Source of the DNA: Eremophila alpestris peregrina
Taxonomy: Eukaryota; Chordata; Aves; Passeriformes; Alaudidae
Length of the DNA: 64,000 bases
Reading direction: 5' to 3'
Assembly: GCA_009792885.1 (NCBI GenBank)
Contig: WMCF01000016.1
Coordinates: forward strand, 9,223,062-9,287,061
The position numbers were made by a program, and so were the translations under genes. The notes under the pieces are model-generated. The model saw nothing but the letters and a program-made list of their open reading frames with translations, did no database searches and was not told the origin of the DNA. Each line of letters starts with the position of its first letter. Within the stretch, counting starts at the first letter, position 1. Positions 49,701-62,994 of this stretch are shown here, in pieces.

Positions 49701-52700
49701 GGATACAGAAATACAGCCATTGCCAGTTCCATGGGAAGAGAGGACAAATGAAGAAATACCAATCATTACATCTGAAACCACCAGGCTTGGAAAAGCCTCT
49801 TGATTTTAGGAAAAATCCACTGAAAGATGCCAGGGCTAGATCTGGCATCTGACTTTTTCTCAGGAGTATAATTGCCATTGAGGAAGAAAAGGATTTTTGA
49901 GGCACAATAAATCCAGGAACCTTCTATGCCATTATCTTTTAGTCAGTAACCTCTACGCACAAATACAAGGGTTGGTTTGTGTGGTAGGGCTTATTTTTGT
50001 TTTTATTTTAAATCTGTAGTTTTCCCTAAGCTTTTTTTTTTCCAAATGTTTTTCATGATGAAAAATTGCATGCTATCCCAGGATGATGTACAAACTGAAT
50101 GCAAATGAAAGCAAAATATCCAAATAAGTTTAACTCTTGGATGGTCTCAGCTTGACAGAACCTTCTCCACTGTTAGCAGATCCACGTCAAGAAGGCAGGG
50201 AAGAATTCAGGAGGAAATGATAAGTATATATGGAGTGATTGTCAGTGCAACTACACTATAATTCCTATCCCAGCCTATGGGACCAGAAAGGTATTTTCAG
50301 TTTCTGGTGTTATTTAAGATATTTCTGAAGGAATCCAGACTGTGGTGTTTTGGGGAGGGAGGAATTGGCTTATTTAATAAGAAGCTTTCTGTATTTCCTC
50401 ACAGCTGGAGACCAATCATTGCGACACAGATAGAAAAGCTGGAGGCTGAAAGAAGAGAAATTCTCTGATTTAACCCCAGTTCCTTACACACACAGCTGGT
50501 GAGTGCAAAATGTGTCCAGGTTCTGTGAAGTGTGAGATACTGAATAACTCTGTCTTCCTCAGCAATATTTGGGCTTTACATTGAGCTGAGTGCTCAAATC
50601 CCGAAGGTGGCACTGAGAGGCCAATCCCTTAGGACATCCTTGGTGTCAAGTTCTTTGAGGATACTTGAGTAGACTAAATGCATCACAGCAAGGTGACATT
50701 TACCTTCTACAGAGCCTGGAGAAGACCATGTGTCATAAAAATGTGTTCAGCTTTGGTTCCCTCAGTAAAAGAAAAATATTAAAGAATAAATCCAAAAGTA
50801 ACCACAATGAAGTTTTAAGAGGCTCGAGGTATTGATTCAAGATGGGGATGCCCAAAATACACATTAAGGGTGGGATGCTGGCACCATGAATATCAGCAAG
50901 AAAATCTCCTGGTGGCTGCATTGGAACTGTATCCATACAGTTTATCCAGACAAAGACAGTATAAACACCAGAGGCTCAATTGTCCCTGAGCTAACAGTGC
51001 TCAGTTGTTTAAGCACAGGAAATGGCCCACCCTTTTCCCACCTTTGTACACCCACGCAGGGGTCAGACACAGTGTAGCTGCCACAAGGGCAAGGCTGATC
51101 CGAGCTAGTGTCTGACACAGGGTGACAGAGGCAGGGGGATGGCAGAGCTGCTGCCCTGGAGCTCTGCCACTGACTGCAGAGGTGGCACAAATGGGGAGAA
51201 CGTATGGTCAATCTGTGAAAATGCCCCATGAGCAAGCAGATCTACCACTTGTCTTAGAGAAACTGGCTTAAACCACTGCTCAAGAAACAGTTTTCTTTCT
51301 TAAAGTCAATACTCAGGTGAAAGAAAGGTTCCAATAGTTTCCCTTAATAATTTTCTTATATGGGAAAGAAATCCAAGGAAATATAAGTACCACTGTCATT
51401 GACACAACACAATCCCACCTCCTTCCAGTATCTTTTGCTACCATAACAGGATCCTGAAGTAGTTGTTTTTAATTCAGGATCAAGATGATTTCATCCTTCA
51501 CATTCATTATCTGAATAACGAGTCCATACTTCTCTCATTCTTCATATTTGTCTTGATTATTCACCTTTGGTAATGGAACATGTAACAGGAGTGGGAAGAC
51601 ATGAGTTCACTGCCAGGGAGTGCCTCTGCAGGCAAAATGAGATGCAAGTACAAAAATCAAAAGCCATGATGGAAAACTATTTGTTCATTTTCTCTTAACC
51701 TAAAAACTCAAGGCAAAATAGTTGCCTTGGCCTCTCTGAGAGCTCACCACATATTAAGCATTGTGAAGCCCCCCTCTTGGGAATAGTGGGATCGGGCACT
51801 GAGAGATGAATTTCCATGCTACATAGACATGCAAACATTTAATCCAGTCGTGGTTTCCTTAATATGCAAGGATCCTAAAGTCAGCTCTGGTTTGACTCAT
51901 CAGTTCCAGCTAATTTTCAAGCTAAGGACTCTAATAAGCAGATTCAAGAGCATCTGGGCAAATTTAGCTCCAACCAATTTGCCTCGAGAACATCCTTTGA
52001 ATACATTTGCATAGTCTGTGCTCACAAAGCTACATCAAACATGCTTTGCCAGCTGCCAGCTGGGCCCTTCAGCCTGGCACACTGTTGTCACTGCTGAATA
52101 TCCACTGAAGCCGTGACAAAGTGCTTGTAGTCATTCACTTTTCCCTTAGTTGGTATTATGTGTACCCCTGTACCATGGTGTGCAACAAATTGCTGGAATA
52201 ATGATGATTTAAAGGCTGGACAGGTAATGTGAAGACAGGGAGCTCATGCCCCATGTCACTGTGCCACAACCTGGACCTGATGACAGGATGTCTGAGAGTA
52301 AGAATGCAGAGCCATCACTAGCACCAGGCTTGGCCTTCCCTCTGCAGTGCCAAGTCTGATAGTCTCTTTGGTGATCCAGGCACATGCCCATTAAGAAAGT
52401 TTATTTTAAAGAGGTCAGGTAGCAGCTGATGGGTGGTAGGAATGTTTTAGTATTCCAAAACAGGCAGTGTTTGAATGAATAATCTACAGATGCGAATGTC
52501 AGCAGATTTATTGGCAATACCACGTGCTAGAATCTTTGTGAACTCTGAGCACTTGCTGTTTGGTGCCTAATTATAGTCTCTGGAGCAGTTCATTACTCGC
52601 AGCATATTGGGATCTAGGGATCCTGGTCAGATTTGGAGTCCCTTTGTGCCAGGTACAGCACAAACACAAATGCCAGCTTGGGTAGACCCTACAAGTTAAG

Positions 52701-55700
52701 ACCCCGCAAACTCTTCCCTGTGTACTGAACTTTCTGCACAGCTGTAACTTCACCAGCTTTAGTCTGATCTGTGCAGATATGCAGTTCTATTGTGTTTTAG
52801 CTCATGATCTTTGATTATATTTAACACCTATTGAACACTCTGCAACTGCTTAAAAGCGTGAAGTAAATCATGCGCATAAATGTTTGTAGAATGTGGGGCT
52901 TAATAAAGACCAGCAGCAATAGAGGCAGAGGAAAGCTTGAGTGAGAGGGAAGATAAAAGTAACCAAAAGGGGAACTTGTGATTACATAGCCTGGCTACAT
53001 ACATAATTTGTGGGCTTCAGGGTTTGGGAATTTTGCTTGTTTGCTTAAGGTAAATGAGCAAGAGAACTGAAACAATCCCTGGCACCTCCTGAAGCCAGAG
53101 CTGCAGTGCTGTAGGCCTTGCACAGTGCATTTATAAGTCCTTCCTTGTTCAACAAAACACTTGACCATGTTTTGCACTCTAAGAGGAGAATACCAAAAAG
53201 TGTGTTCTGAGTAAGAACTGGGGACCACTTGCTTGCAAAGTGCAAACCCAAATAAACATGCTATCCCCAAAATACTCCTGTACAATGAGCATATGCAGGG
53301 AGGAGCCTCTGAGGTTTGGGGGTGATTTTTCTTTCAATATTTGTGAACTCTTTTTTGTGTTCCTTGGCTAGCTCTAACCAAAAGCCACCTTTAGGAGTGT
53401 TCTGTATTCAGTGTAATTTAGATTCAAGTTCTCACCATACATCACTTCCAGAACAAATTTCTTTGTAAACTGTTGACAGAAAAAGGTTATAATCCTATTA
53501 TACTTGAGTAAAAATGCAAACTGAGTAATAGATGTAATATCTTTTCCTTTGGTTTACTGGAGTTTATTTCCCTGTTGTGCAAAGTTTTGTCACAAACTCA
53601 CTTTGTCTTGACTCATACTTTTTGTTCTCCATGAGCAGTTTAACAAGCTGAAGTTCAGAGAATTTGCAGAGTGCATTTGTTTTGGAGTGACAATATTTCC
53701 AGGGAACCAGAATTCCTAAAACAAATTATGTTAATCAGAAATGTGTTGTAACTTCTCAGCTTTGGGAACACTGAGATAACAGATCACCTTTAACTTACTG
53801 ACACACTTTTGAGTTTTGGCCACTGAATAGCTGCAACAATCTACACATTGAGTATCAGCTATTTGTAGCACTTGGCAAACAGGATTAAAAAGGTGAAACT
53901 CTGATTTTTTTATCAGCTCTCTGCAGCTTTATAAGTCTTATTTAACAAAGAGTTTCTATACTTACTGAAGTTAAGCATACACTGAAGATAAGCAAAAGCC
54001 TGAAAGCGTTTTTGAATTCACTCTCAGTTAGGTAAGGTTACAGGGCTTTTGCTTAATCTGGGCCACAGCTAACAGCTGAGTAGTGATACTGGGTGCAACC
54101 ACTGGGACTCCAGGGAGGGTGTGGATGCTATTTTTGACCCACTTACATTGACTGCTATTCAAGTTTTGTGTCAGTTACAACACGTTACAAAAGCACAGAG
54201 AATCCACAAACAAGCCCAAGTTACCTTCTTGGTTTAACAACACCTCACTTCAGAGTCCTTCAGTTTTTTACCTTGCCTGGTGGCTTTCTTTTCACCCCAG
54301 CATGCCAAGTTGGCTGATCTTACTGAATATTGATATGGGAAAGAAACAAGCCTCCCCTTTATTTAACATGAGTCTTGTTTGCTCTTCCTGGCATCGGATC
54401 TTTATTACGTCTGCAGGGAGGGTTAGCTTTTAATCTGTGTTATTGCAGTGTGTATCCATCAAGATAGAGGCATGCCCCAGCAGGACAAGATGCTATGAAA
54501 GTTCAGGTTGCTGCTCTTTGCTTCCAGCAAAGGAAATGATGTTTTAGCCACCCATGTTGAATTGCCAGTGGCCAACATGGAAACCTTTTGTAGACCAAAA
54601 ACCACCAGACCACTGATATTTGCAACACCCAAGATGCAGCTCAGGGACCAGCAAATCAAAGGCTGAATCTTGAATTTTCTACTGAAGTCTTGATCTTGTT
54701 AAGCTTGACTTACCTAAGAAATCTTCCTTCATGATATTAAACCTACTGATTTAAACATGAACCCAATCCCTTTCCTACTGAAATCCTCCCTGAATGGCAT
54801 TAGGAGAAGCCAAAATTTGTGGATTACCCTGGGGAAAGAACATGCTACAAGCAGGCATTATGGGCTTTGGGAGGAACAAAACAGAGCACAGTAATGATTA
54901 CAAATCACAGGATCACATTCTCAAACCAAACACAAGGTCCTCTGAAATGAGTGGGAGGGTGGCTTTCAGGGCTGTATCAATGCTGTTTTGCAACACACCT
55001 TTGCCATAACTTTGGTTGACAGTTCTCCCAGTGTACCTGTCTGTGGACAAAACACACTTTCCAAAGGTATTTATGACTTTCATATACAGACCTTGTTCTT
55101 TCCAACAAAAGCAAATGAAGCTCATGAAGAAAGACACTTAGATTATGATAATCTGCTGACACACATGAAAAAAGTGGGTTTTTTTTTTCAACTCAGAATA
55201 GCTAGAATATCCCTATGAAATATTCTTTCTCACACAACATACTGTTTTTTCATTATGTGTGTTGACATTTTTCAGACTGACCTCAGCTAGATATTTTGTT
55301 CCGGAGTCCCCATTTAGTGGAACATTTAAACAATAACACTTTGAAGCATGCTCAGTCTCTCTTTTGAAGTCCATTCAGGCTCTGCCCTAGGGTCAGCAGG
55401 CGCATTCCAGCAATGATGCATGGACCATCTGCTGTACAAGTTTAAATCCCACTGGTCCTATACCTAGAGGTACTAACATGTTGCATAACCAGCACTGAAA
55501 AACAGCCTGTCAGTTCAGATGGAGGTTGGATTTATTCCTACAGCTCTCTTATGCTCCCGCTGGAGGGCCTGCATACAGTAACCTCTGAATGTGGTTTCTG
55601 GGAACTACAAAGTAATGAGATAAATAATAAGAAATGAAATTAAATTCCTACATCCAAAACCTTTATTTTCCTTTGCCCATTTACACCCTGGCTCTGTGCT

Positions 55701-58700
55701 TCCCTGAGTTCACTGTCTGCCATATTATTTAGGTGCCTTCCTATTCCAGATTTTTCACTTAGGTGGGCTCTGGCTTAGTTACCCTAAATAGTGATGCATG
55801 GCTTAGTGTCAATTGCTGAACAAGGGAAAACCAGGATGGTGCAATGTAAGGGATGAATTTTTCAAGAAAATGCCCATGATTCAGATGACCAGAGACTATT
55901 TTCTTGGGTAGGAATCTGGCATCAAAAACACAACAAAAATCTCTGCCAAGAAAAGTCTTTGTCTATATATTTTATCCATTGTGCTTTAATGTTAACTAGT
56001 CATTATTAAACTTAACAATGCATTGGCTGAGGTTAATGTATATCAGACCCGAGCACTGTTGGTCTCATTGATGCTATGTAAACATAGAGGAAGGAGTGGT
56101 CCCTGCCCTTGGGAGTTTAAGATCTAAACTTGGACAATACACTTCAAACATATGGCATATCCTGCAGGCTGAATCACCAAACTTCAATCAGCATTAGCCT
56201 TAACAATTAATTTATGTTGCACATATGTTCTCCATTTGGGGGCATTAGTCCTGATGGCCCCTTGACAAAGATGTGAGTGTATACAAATGCTGACCTTTTA
56301 ATGGTGCAGAAGGACATGGCAACAAGAAAGAGGTCAGCTGAGACCTGTGGGATGGAGTATGGCACAAGGGTGAGCATGGCAGAGAGAGCCACAAATGGAG
56401 CACAAAAGAGGAGATGTGGAAGTCTTGTGGCATAAGTGAAGGAGAACAGCCATATCAGAGCAAGTTTTTTCAGAGCAGCTCTAGCACTAGTTGAGCACCA
56501 AAAGAAGTGGGCACATTTCCACTTCTGAGTATCTGTCACTTATTTAGATGCCTCCTTGGAAACTGAGTTCTCCGGAAAATCTGTCTTCAGCGGTAGGTGC
56601 AGAGCACCAGACAATCTGGCCTGTTCATTTTCTCAGTATGTGGTTCATCTGTTCTAAGGAACAAGTCCTTCTGGAAATGGGGAAAAAAAAAAGGCAGAAA
56701 GAAATGCTGGATACAGAAAAGCATGCAAGCTGCCTCATGGGCTAATGATCAAGAAAGGCAGAATAAGCAAAATTTCATAAACCAAATGAAGTCAAATGTC
56801 CTATAAACACTGCAGTAAGTCCAGGAAAGATGGTGGACATGGGTGAAGGCACTGAGTAGGAGTCAGAAGACTGTGATGTACAGTAGTGGTAGCCAGTCAA
56901 CTTTTTAGTTAGAGCTCCTCAGACCTTGCTGCCACCTCTGAACCCCCTGAATCAAACCAGTCACCTTTTGCATAATGCACGTCTCTCTGCGTCACCTCCA
57001 AACTTGTCCTTGCATCTCCCTGGTGGGATCCTGTAAGAGGATTGGGTGGGCCACGAGGGAGCAACTCCATTGTGTGAGCACAAAAAGCCATGTTCATTAG
57101 TAGGCAGGCATCTTAGAAACAGTAGTGGAAAAAAAGAGAGTGGATTTGCCATTAAATCGGATATTCTTGGAGGTTTTCCTCAACACACCCCCCTCTTTAA
57201 AGCTAACAGAAGCAATTGAGAAAACTGCTTGGTAATTCCTGAGTTCCAGTCCCAGCTCTGACATGAACTCAGAGGCCAATATAATCCTCTTGTTCCTTAC
57301 AATAAGGCCTCAATCCTCCCCTGCTGTAAATCAGCCTAACACCATTCACACAAGTTAGTGTTACCCCATTGGAAGATTTGGTTCAGAAATTAGGACACCA
57401 TGGGACAGGACCATGCTGAAATACCCAGGAAAATCTCTTCTCCAGAGAAGTTTCTACTCCAGACTACGAATTTGTGTGCTTGTGAGCTGTCCTCAAGACA
57501 TTTTGGGCCCACAGAGTGGTTGCCTCCTGACAGGACATGTTTCTGTGAGATGCAGGTTTACAAGTGATGGCTATCACTCAGGGTAATTAACCATCTTCAG
57601 TTGCTGCTGCCAGTGAAGGGAGGGAACTTTGCAGTGCCCACTGCACAGCCACAGATTCACTCAGCAGAGGAGCTTCCAGAGACTTGCTTTGTGCAGGATC
57701 CCTTCAAAGGGGCCAGGTCAGGAGGTGGGAACAATGCAAAATTTAAACAAGGCTCCTAGTTCACATCCATTTTCTAGTTACATTTGCCCTCTTCTTGGTA
57801 AACAGCAAATATTTTCTTGGAATCAGTCTAATTTCTTATGCCAGTGGCAAAATAAACTCCAGCTCATCATGGACGTGTCCCTTCCAAAGAATTACCACAA
57901 AAATGTCTGAAACCCTATAAAGGCTGTTAATGACTATAAATCTCCATAGGGCTTTCCCCCCCTCCCTCTTCCCTCTTTTCTCCTTGCTCTGACAAGCTGG
58001 TGAGTTGGGAATGGCTTTAAATACCACAATAGTCATGGCAGGACATCAAGAAAGAAAAAGGAACAGGGTTTTGAAATACTTTGTGTTAGGCTCCAAGCAC
58101 TTGAGTTGGTGCTTAGCTGACTGGCGTGTACCATACAGCAGTCAGATGATCTCTGCAGCTTTGGGAAATAGGAGAAACTCTGGAGAAGGGTGGGGGGGGA
58201 AATGGTCTCTCCCACATTGGTCTTTATTGTCTTATGGATTTTATCACAGTATTGTTCTTTATTTCCTGCTATTTATAGGCTCTCATGTTTTGTGCTGCTT
58301 TCATGTTTGTGTTATCTGCCTTCCCACGACATGCTTCACCTCAGCCCTTGCCTACAGCTGGGTCCATAAAGGCACATGGTTTGGAATGGCACATCAGGGC
58401 TCATCTTCCTTCCCTGGGCAAGAAAGCAAACTGCCCTTTTCTGAAGCAGTGAGCAGCCTAAGATGGTGATTTAAATGATGGTGGTTGTTCTGTAGACTCT
58501 CAATAAAGGGTCCGAAGAGTTTGTCACTGGGCTTTTGGTTATCAAGCAATAGCATTATTTAAAAGTCCCAGACAGTGATTCTGGGGCTGTTTTCTCTGAA
58601 GTCCATATTTTACAATGGATTTAAACCATCAGCCCATCAGTATGTGACTTGGTGATAACCACTTCAAAAACTCCACCTGACTTCTTTTATAACTCTTGTC

Positions 58701-60299
58701 TTTGTGCAAGGTACTGCAGAGAGAAGGTGCTACAGGGGCTACCTGAACTAGGAAAAAAGAAGTTTGAAACAAATGCAAGTTTTCTAAAAGTCGCATCCCT
58801 AATAAATTTGCTGCCTAAAAGATGGCTCCTAAAGGCCATGGGGGGAGAAATAAAAATGGGAGAGGTGCAAAATAGTGCCGAAATCACTCAAGTCAACGAT
58901 TGAATCCTATCAAGGTCCTTGTACCTTACCCCAAAGCAGTTTCTAGGTAGCCAAAACACTAACTCCCAGCACAAAGCAGAAACCAGGCTGCTGGTTAGGC
59001 AGGCTGATGCTGTGGGATTTGCCCCCACCAAGAGTCCCTCTTGTCCACTTAGGTAGTGACAACAAGGCTCTTGCATGATTCCACAACTTGCATCACTTCT
59101 CATGTACCAAGCATCCTGCCTTGCAAGAGTCCACACACGTCAGTGCCAGTAACAGTAGGAAAACCCCTCCACCTAAACAGGGAGGAACAGCAAGCCCTGC
59201 TCTGGGACCCTTTCACAACATACCCAGCAGCAACACCTGCCTATAGGCTGCTGGAGATTTTAAAGAAAATTACATACATGCATAAAGATGAAGCCAGGCT
59301 TGGGCAGCTTTTGCTGATGGGATTTTTGGGCAAGTTACTCCCACTTTTTTACGTGTGAGAGTGTGTAAAAGGGTCACAGAACATCATTCTTTGGTGCTGT
59401 GGAGCAGCATAGAGGTGCCTGTTTGCCAAGGGGAGTAATTTGGTTTTGTTTCTCAAATTGTGTCTACTTTGGGAGCATCCCATGAAAAAAGAAGCATTGT
59501 TTTGCAGTATGCAGTGTGAAGTACAGGTTTTATTCAGAGAGTTAGACAGACATTTCTGTGGTTATCCTCACTCCCTGTAGCAGCCAGACTGAAATAAGAG
59601 AATGGACGGAAATTGGAAGCATCTATTATGCTCAGACTAAGCACAGATAAAAGTGTGGCACAAGGGGACTTCAGTGGTGACAAAGAGCATACTCATATTG
59701 ATGAATCCCAGGATTCTTTTTAGGTGCTGCTAAGAAGTAATTTTATGTCAAGCCATGAACATCACTAAAGCACATTTCTTGTCTCCCAAGCACCAGTGAG
59801 TCCCAAAATTTGCCATTTAAAACTTTCAGTATCCATTACAGGGAAATCATTGATTGCAAACAATGTGGGAAAAGCTATGTGAAAATTCTTATTCAGGGTG
59901 GGATGAAAAAATTGCCAGTAGGAACTCCACAACCCTGGAAAACAAAGACCGGACCAACTCTCATTCCATCTGAGAAACAATTAGAAGTGTGAAACCAAAG
60001 GTTTCCAGCAGAGACTGCTGCAAAGGCTTAAAAGATAGTGGCTCTGGAGCAACTGCTGTAAAACAGAGCCTTGGTCCTCCCAAAAAGTGCCAAGTGCCTT
60101 AATGTCCATGGGAATCAGTGTGGGTGGGGTGTCACCTCTCCAAGCCCAGCAGTTATATTCTCCTTCTGTCCTTTGTTTCAGCTGGTGAAAATCTGACTGT
60201 TTTCAACTCCATGTCTGTAGGAGCCAACTCGTGTTTATCTCCTGAGCCACACTTCCCAGTGTGCCATCGGGTGCCCTCTTGGCCACCATCTAAGGAGCA
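43720..60299. other. Intergenic region, no gene recognised
   Basis: Sixteen kilobases without a coding exon, RNA gene or young transposon that I can support. Short stretches near 45.2-45.4, 56.1 and 57.2-57.4 kb look like very old repeat debris but were not assigned. The longest frame (154 codons at 58005-58469, +) has no domain and is treated as chance. Confidence 0.65.
47790..47900 (-). mobile_element. Very weak CR1/L3-like remnant
   Basis: TTTCCAGTCTGAAAGCATC followed by GGTCCCAGAACTGTACAGA recalls the complement of CR1/L3-type elements, in which a 'cagaactg..cacagtat' segment precedes a 'gcctcacca' block. Only this short similarity is visible and the second block is not clear. Confidence 0.25.
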
Positions 60300-60560
60300 C
60301 TGACAGGTTGTGGTAGTTTTCCAGTCAGACTCTGAAATGGCTATTCACACTTCTATCGTGGCAAGATTAGATTATTGTAATTCTTTACTGGCTGCCTTCC
60401 CAAAGGGGGCTCTGCACAAACTCCAGATGGTGTGAAATATGGCTGGCAGGATTTGAGTTAAGAAGGGACAGTATCAACTATTCTGTTAAAACCTCCACCC
60501 TGGCAACTGGTGAGACAGCAAACTGATTTCAAACCTGTCCTTTTCCCCTCTGAGCCCAGC
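60300..60560 (+). mobile_element. Decayed L2/CR1-clade LINE reverse-transcriptase fragment
   Basis: From 60343 a + frame reads into LDYCNSLL (about 60367-60390), then a PKGALHKLQMV-like segment, and hits a stop at 60433-60435. After a frame change at about 60450, LRRDSIN can be read. In L2 and CR1-clade reverse transcriptases the order is TSRLDYCNSLL, G.P....LQ.VQN.AAR, then RRRDHI.P.L. The same order with stops and a frameshift shows an old inactive copy. The remainder of the element on either side is not clearly recognisable. Confidence 0.7.
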
Positions 60561-62509
60561 TGAGGCCAGGTCTCTGTCAGCAATACTGTGATTCGTTATG
60601 GTCCAGAGTATGCTATCCAGGCTCACACTACGTGGTAAATAATTCTCTGAGGAGTCATTTCAAAAAGGTGAGGGAAGTATAAACCTGATTTCCATCTGCT
60701 CACCCTATAGCCTGTGCAAAAGCTGGGCAGGATGCTGCAATTACACCCTTTGCAAACATCACACAGTGTCTTGGATCAGTGAGCTGCTCTTAGTGACCTG
60801 CCCTAACCAAAACTGCAGCCTAAAGACCCCTGTTCCTGGCCACCTGCCTCCAGGCATGAGGCACCAAACCACAGCCCTCCTCTGGCATGGCTGAGGAGAA
60901 ATGGCAATGCCAACCTTACCCCACAGAGGCAGCCATCTAAATGCAGCACATCCCTAAGGCTCTTCTAATTTTTAGGTGGCCAATCCCTTCCAACCCCATT
61001 GTGAGCTGCCAAGGGGACACCCGGACAGCAGCCAGCTCCCTGCTCCTGCTCCAGCACTGCAGGGCCTCATCAGAAAACACAGGCTGCTGGTACGTGTTCC
61101 TATGTGCCATCTTTGTTTAAACAGTGGCTACACAAACAATTCATAGGATAATAACTGGCTTAATACAGATCAGCACAAATAAAACCTTCCGGTGTTTTGG
61201 GCTTTTGTCTTTTTAGAACTTTCCCTTTCTGGAAGAGAGTGATATGAAAGGTGTATTCCTTCCCATTTGATTTGTTTTCATATTGAGCCCAAGAGTTAAA
61301 ACCTCCCCTGATTTAGCTCATAGTGCTCAAACTCCTACAGGCCTTTCATGCAAGGGAAACCCCTTGGGCAGGCTGTAATTAGAGTCTAGTAAAGAATGAT
61401 CATTTGGCTTCTTTTTATTAACTGCTATTTACACAGCAGAATGTGATTTGCTGCATAAGGGGGAGGAGGGCTGGGGACAGCTTTTGCTGTGCACTGGAAT
61501 GGCATGGCAAACACGATGTGCTCCGAGCTGTTTACCTTCCCCATCCCTTCTGCAGGGAACCTGTGACCTGCCACTCATGGATGTGGATATAAAAGCTCAT
61601 GCTGTTTTGGTTGGTTGTTTTTTCTGTTAGGGCAAGACAGCTGACACAGACTGTTTGCTTTGGAAAAACAACCAAACCCTTTTGTTTTGCATGAAGGGGG
61701 TGAAAAAAAACTGTATATAAAGAATTGCCCTGACTCTGCAAACAGCTACTGCACAAGGAAGAACAACTGGTGGTCAGCTCCAGGGCATGCTGTCATTTTA
61801 GACCTACAGTGAAACTGTCATTTTAGAAATTCAGAAGCCTTGGGAAGCTGAAGACACAAAAATATTTCCTCCTATGGATAAAAACAAAATTTTAAGAAAA
61901 AAATCCAGCAATGTGAGAGAACAGACAAAGTCAGGATGGTTTACCTGAAATAATGAGAATTTGGAGTTGAGATAAAATGGTCTCTGTGCCTTGAGCTATA
62001 CTATTCTGCACTTTCTATGGGACTGACAAGTATACAGCAACTTTTTGTACCACTTTCACAAACCTTGTCCTGCTGGATCAGATGTTTGACCATTTTAACA
62101 CAAGAGATATAGTGAGAAGGGCTTTGGGATTACTGCAGCCTGTACCACCCTGGGAGCAGCTTTAAGGGCAGGAGCTACCACAATATAAACCCAGCACCTC
62201 GATAAAGCCCTGCCTCAGTGATGCCTTGGGCATGCTGCTGCCTATGAGAGATGCTGACAGACACCTGTCAGTTGCTCATTCATTCCATTTCCAGGTTTCT
62301 CCAAACCAGACTGTGAAGGTGCCAGTCCAAGTCCCACCAGCCTTAGCTTAAATCTAGAATTAACATTTTACATATATTAATTTCTCAACAGTTCATTTTA
62401 AAGACTAATTTTATCAGTATTTGTTCAGTGGGAGCACTTCACCCGTGGGTGGGGTCTAGGTATCTGAAAGGAGGCATCTATAGCTGTATACCTAGCTATT
62501 TGAAAAGTT
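60561..62509. other. Intergenic region between LINE remnant and LTR-like block
   Basis: No gene seen. The first 150 bases may contain further, unrecognisable parts of the adjoining LINE fragment. Confidence 0.6.
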
Positions 62510-62994
62510 TGTGACCCCCCCCCCCCCCAGGCAGGTAAAAGTCAGGGCCTATAGGAGGTTCATATCGTGTTTTAGGGGCAGACAGAGCTCATGTGGGACA
62601 CACAGAGGCACTGTAGTGTATCACATATCCTATGGAGTGCCACACACATATGGGTAGGTGTTGCAAATAGGTAAAGCCTCATAAAATAAGGACCTTGTTA
62701 TCCTTGTGAAATCATGGCTCAGGCCTGCTACTTAGCTAAGGAGAAGGGAACAGTGGGAGAGAGACTCAGCTGGAACAGGGGCAGAGAGATGTGAGAGAGG
62801 TGCTGTGTGACTGCCGCGTGTCCTCATCGTGGTGCCAGGCCTTGGTTGGCTTGGGCTTCTTGTGCCTTAAAACTGTGTAAACTGGTAACTGGCTAACTGC
62901 TTAAAAAGGCCTGGTTTTTGCAATAAAGCCACTCTCCCTTGCACTGCCTAGGAACTCTGTGTCACTTTGCTTTGCAGAGGTAGGCAACTCAACA
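62510..62994 (+). mobile_element. Possible solo LTR of an endogenous retrovirus
   Basis: Starts at a TGTGACC just before a C14 run and ends near ...GGCAACTCAACA. Near the right end, a TTAAAAAGG TATA-like site (62901-62909) is followed by GCAATAAAG (poly-A signal AATAAA at 62922-62927), a U5-like pyrimidine-rich tract and a terminal CA. The order of TATA-like box, close AATAAA and TG...CA ends is the LTR layout. No matching target-site duplication was found, and no gag, pol or env open frame lies beside it, so boundaries are uncertain and it would be solitary. Confidence 0.45.
62515..62528. repeat. C14 homopolymer
   Basis: Fourteen C in a row at the start of the LTR-like block; such tracts are prone to length error in sequencing. 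Confidence 0.95.

Noticed and set aside
58005..58469. 154-codon open frame on the + strand
   Set aside because: Has some hydrophobic residues but no coherent membrane topology or domain; no splice or promoter support.
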